Below, in pieces: positions 5,823 through 7,873 of a stretch of 7,873 bases of DNA. Origin of the DNA: Candidatus Niyogibacteria bacterium CG10_big_fil_rev_8_21_14_0_10_42_19 (GTDB lineage Bacteria > Patescibacteriota > Minisyncoccia > 1-14-0-10-42-19); NCBI GenBank assembly GCA_002774705.1, contig PFCN01000010.1, forward strand, positions 1 through 7,873, written 5' to 3'. Position numbers and translations under genes: made by a program. Under the pieces are notes generated by a model. That model saw nothing but the letters and a program-made list of their open reading frames with translations. It made no database searches and was not told the origin of the DNA. Positions within the stretch are counted from its first letter, which is position 1. Each line of letters opens with the position of its first letter.

Positions 5823-7748
5823 ATGAACGAAAATAACGATAAAATCTATTTTGCCGAAACCAATTTCCGCAACAAGCGGGTTCGCTTCGGCATAAAAAAA
5901 GATGACCGCCGCAAGCACATATATATTGTCGGTAAAACCGGAATGGGAAAAACAACTCTTCTCGAAAATATGGCGATACAAGATATGCAGAAGGGGGAGG
6001 CTATGGGCATAATCGACCCGCACGGTGAGTTTGCCAAGAAAATGCTTGATTTTGTACCCAAGGAAAGAATAGATGATGTGATTTATTTCGACCCGTCCGA
6101 CTTGCACCATCCGATCGGTTTTAATATTATGGAGAATGTAGATCCGGAAAAAAGGCATCTTATCGCCTCCGGTCTGATGGGGGTGTTCAAAAAAATATGG
6201 GTTGACGTCTGGTCGGCCCGTATGGAATATATTCTCGCGAACACCATTCTTGCTCTTCTTGAATATCCGGGGGCGACCCTTTTGGGCATCAACCGGATGC
6301 TTTCAAATAAGGATTTTCGTAAAAAAGTCGTGGATTGTATCACGGACCCGATTGTTAAATCTTTTTGGGTGGATGAGTTCGCAAAGTATACGGACCGCTA
6401 CGCCCAGGAAGCGGTTCCCGCCGTTATGAATAAAGTCGGCCAATTCATTTCAAACCCATTGATACGCAACATCATCGGACAGCCCAAATCTTCTTTTGAT
6501 ATGCGCGAAGTTATGGACGGAAGAAAAATCCTTATTATGAATCTCTCCAAGGGAAGTATCGGCGAGGAAAATTCCCGGCTGATAGGCGCTATGCTTATAA
6601 CCAAGCTTTACCTCGGCGCTCTTTCAAGAACCGATTCATACGGGAAAGATTTTCCGGATTTTCATCTTTATGTCGACGAATTTCAGAATTTCGCGACCGA
6701 ATCTTTCGCGAATATTCTTTCGGAAGCCAGAAAATACAGGTTGAATTTGATTCTTGCTCATCAATATATCGCGCAGATGGACGAGACGGTGAGCGACGCG
6801 GTTTTTGGCAACGTCGGCACCATGATAACCTTTAGAGTCGGCGCGGCCGATGCCGAAGTCATTGAAAAAGAATTTTCTCCCGAGTTTTTCGTTAAAGATA
6901 TCGTCAGTCTTGCTTTCGCGAATATTTATTTAAAACTTATGATTGACGGAGTAGCCTCCAGGCCATTTTCGGCCTCAACTCTTCCGCCAATACAGGCGCC
7001 GGCCCTATCTTACCGCGAACAGATAGTTGAATCTTCGCGCAAGCGTTACGGTGTGCCTTTGGAGGTGGTTACCGCGAATATTGCCAAATTGCATGAACAA
7101 GACCCTGCCGTTATTCCGAGAAGAGACATTTCTTCTCCGCGCGATACTCCGGCAAGAACGAGAGAAGAATACCGGCCGCCGATGGGAAATGTCCAGCAGG
7201 ACTCGGAGGCCGTTCAGAGGCCGTCGGGTCTTTATGAGGCGGTTTGTGAGGTGTGCGGTAAGGACATATTGGTGCCGTTTCAGCCGGACGGCCGAAGACC
7301 TATTTATTGCAAACAGCACCGCAATCCGGTTCAAAAAGATATCGGCGCTCCGAGCATGAGGATGCCAGGCATAAAAGAGGGTGAGGTGGTCACGAAAGAA
7401 GCTCCTCTCAGTCGTCCAACTATTTCTTTAAGTGAGCTTAGGGACCCACCCAAGATATCTTCCAGAAATAAAGTTCCCGATATTAATGAATTACGAAAAG
7501 CCCTTGCTGAAACATTACAAGAAGAAGCCGATGAGCCGGATGATTCGGGCAAAAAAGAAAATACCACGAACCAAAAAGACGCAAAACTGTCCGATCTTAA
7601 GGATAAAAAACCTGAACCCAATCAAGCTCCAAGACAAAGTTTTATCCCGCGCCAAGAGCAGTATCGTGATAATAAACCTATTAAAAAAGACGGACAGAAC
7701 AACCGAAGCGGTATTTTAAAGCCGGGAGAGAGTATTAAATTTGAGTAA
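5823..7748 (+). CDS. VirD4/TraG-like conjugation-type ATPase with zinc-binding motif
   Basis: This 641-aa P-loop ATPase belongs to the FtsK/HerA/VirD4 group, whose hexamers move DNA or couple substrates to a secretion channel. The Walker A motif GKTGMGKT is at 37-44 and IIDPHGEF follows as in this family. Walker B is LYVDEFQNF (Asp285, Glu286), and LAHQY (Ala312, His313, Gln314) is the sensor-like motif of TraG/VirD4 proteins. The ATPase core ends near residue 390. Beyond it lies Cys475, Cys478, Cys496 and His499 (CxxC-x17-CxxH) around VPFQPDGRRPIYC, a probable zinc knuckle. A charged, proline-rich, probably disordered tail (about 500-641) follows. Unlike VirD4 it lacks N-terminal membrane helices; the upstream 406-aa protein can supply these. 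No relaxase or other type IV secretion gene is in view, so a role in DNA uptake or another transport process remains possible. There is no ribosome binding site; the start is the first ATG after the previous gene. Confidence 0.88.
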   Translation: MNENNDKIYFAETNFRNKRVRFGIKKDDRRKHIYIVGKTGMGKTTLLENMAIQDMQKGEAMGIIDPHGEFAKKMLDFVPKERIDDVIYFDPSDLHHPIGFNIMENVDPEKRHLIASGLMGVFKKIWVDVWSARMEYILANTILALLEYPGATLLGINRMLSNKDFRKKVVDCITDPIVKSFWVDEFAKYTDRYAQEAVPAVMNKVGQFISNPLIRNIIGQPKSSFDMREVMDGRKILIMNLSKGSIGEENSRLIGAMLITKLYLGALSRTDSYGKDFPDFHLYVDEFQNFATESFANILSEARKYRLNLILAHQYIAQMDETVSDAVFGNVGTMITFRVGAADAEVIEKEFSPEFFVKDIVSLAFANIYLKLMIDGVASRPFSASTLPPIQAPALSYREQIVESSRKRYGVPLEVVTANIAKLHEQDPAVIPRRDISSPRDTPARTREEYRPPMGNVQQDSEAVQRPSGLYEAVCEVCGKDILVPFQPDGRRPIYCKQHRNPVQKDIGAPSMRMPGIKEGEVVTKEAPLSRPTISLSELRDPPKISSRNKVPDINELRKALAETLQEEADEPDDSGKKENTTNQKDAKLSDLKDKKPEPNQAPRQSFIPRQEQYRDNKPIKKDGQNNRSGILKPGESIKFE

Positions 7749-7749
7749 A

Positions 7750-7779
7750 TTGACGTCCATATTCTTAGTTTGATACGCT
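7750..7779 (+). promoter_or_regulatory. Candidate promoter of the secreted-protein gene
   Basis: TTGACG (7750-7755) and TACGCT (7774-7779) are 18 bases apart. The predicted start falls at or next to ATG 7786, again a leaderless arrangement. The -10 box is a weak match, but the position agrees with the other starts in the window. Confidence 0.4.
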
Positions 7780-7785
7780 GTCTTA

Positions 7786-7873
7786 ATGAAGATAAAGGCA
7801 GTGTATTTATTTTTATTCGTTTTCTTTTTTATTCCTCTTCTGGCGCAGGCCGGAGTTGTTATTAATGAAGTTG
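7786..7873 (+). CDS. Secreted protein, N-terminal part; probable lamin-tail domain
   Basis: Only 29 codons are inside the window. MKIKA, a strongly hydrophobic stretch of about 13 residues and LLAQA form a textbook Sec signal peptide, with likely cleavage after AQA (residue 22). The mature protein begins GVVINEV, the way bacterial lamin-tail (LTD) domains usually start (VINEI followed by NP or P/G-rich turns). LTD proteins are cell-surface or secreted, often combined with nuclease or adhesion domains, and are frequent in Patescibacteria (family knowledge). The domain call rests on seven residues. The start is supported by the signal peptide and the promoter position; there is no Shine-Dalgarno sequence. 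Confidence 0.65.
   Translation, partial: MKIKAVYLFLFVFFFIPLLAQAGVVINEV

Overview
The window looks like a piece of a Candidate Phyla Radiation (Patescibacteria, Parcubacteria-like) chromosome. This is inferred from gene content and style, not from a marker gene. It holds a compact secD-secF pair, a sigma-region-4/HARE-HTH protein without the rest of a sigma factor, and a membrane protein paired with a VirD4/TraG-like ATPase. The DNA is moderately AT-rich. None of the six visible gene starts has a recognisable Shine-Dalgarno sequence, and several have a -10-like box just before the ATG, which suggests leaderless or near-leaderless transcripts. All supported genes are on the + strand.

Layout. 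2-436: the 3' part of a ThyX-fold (FAD-dependent thymidylate synthase-like) gene, closed by a clear intrinsic terminator (441-473). 437-1038: a 600-base stretch with no credible gene but much structure. It contains a roughly 197-bp imperfect palindrome (565-761), a second fold of about 150 nt with a 22-bp closing stem (782-931), a 13-bp tandem repeat (965-990) and a weak promoter. 1039-3297: secD and secF, six bases apart. 3298-3545: a very AT-rich intergenic region with three sigma70-type promoter candidates in a row. 3546-4568: the sigma4/HARE-HTH regulator. 4576-5796: a membrane-anchored protein of a family seen beside conjugation-type ATPases. 5823-7748: the ATPase, with Walker A and B motifs, a CxxC...CxxH zinc-binding motif and a disordered tail. 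7786 to the end: the start of a secreted protein with a signal peptide and the beginning of what looks like a lamin-tail domain.

How the genes fit together. SecD and SecF form the proton-driven accessory unit of the Sec translocon. The 406-aa and 641-aa proteins look like the two halves of one membrane DNA-pumping or coupling machine: the first supplies the membrane anchor and an accessory domain, the second the motor. The regulator has its own promoter array, and the next gene has an extended -10 box overlapping the regulator's stop codon. The genes are therefore closely packed but may be separately transcribed.

The most unusual parts are the two large adjacent inverted-repeat structures upstream of secD, the triple promoter upstream of the sigma-like regulator, and the regulator's own architecture.
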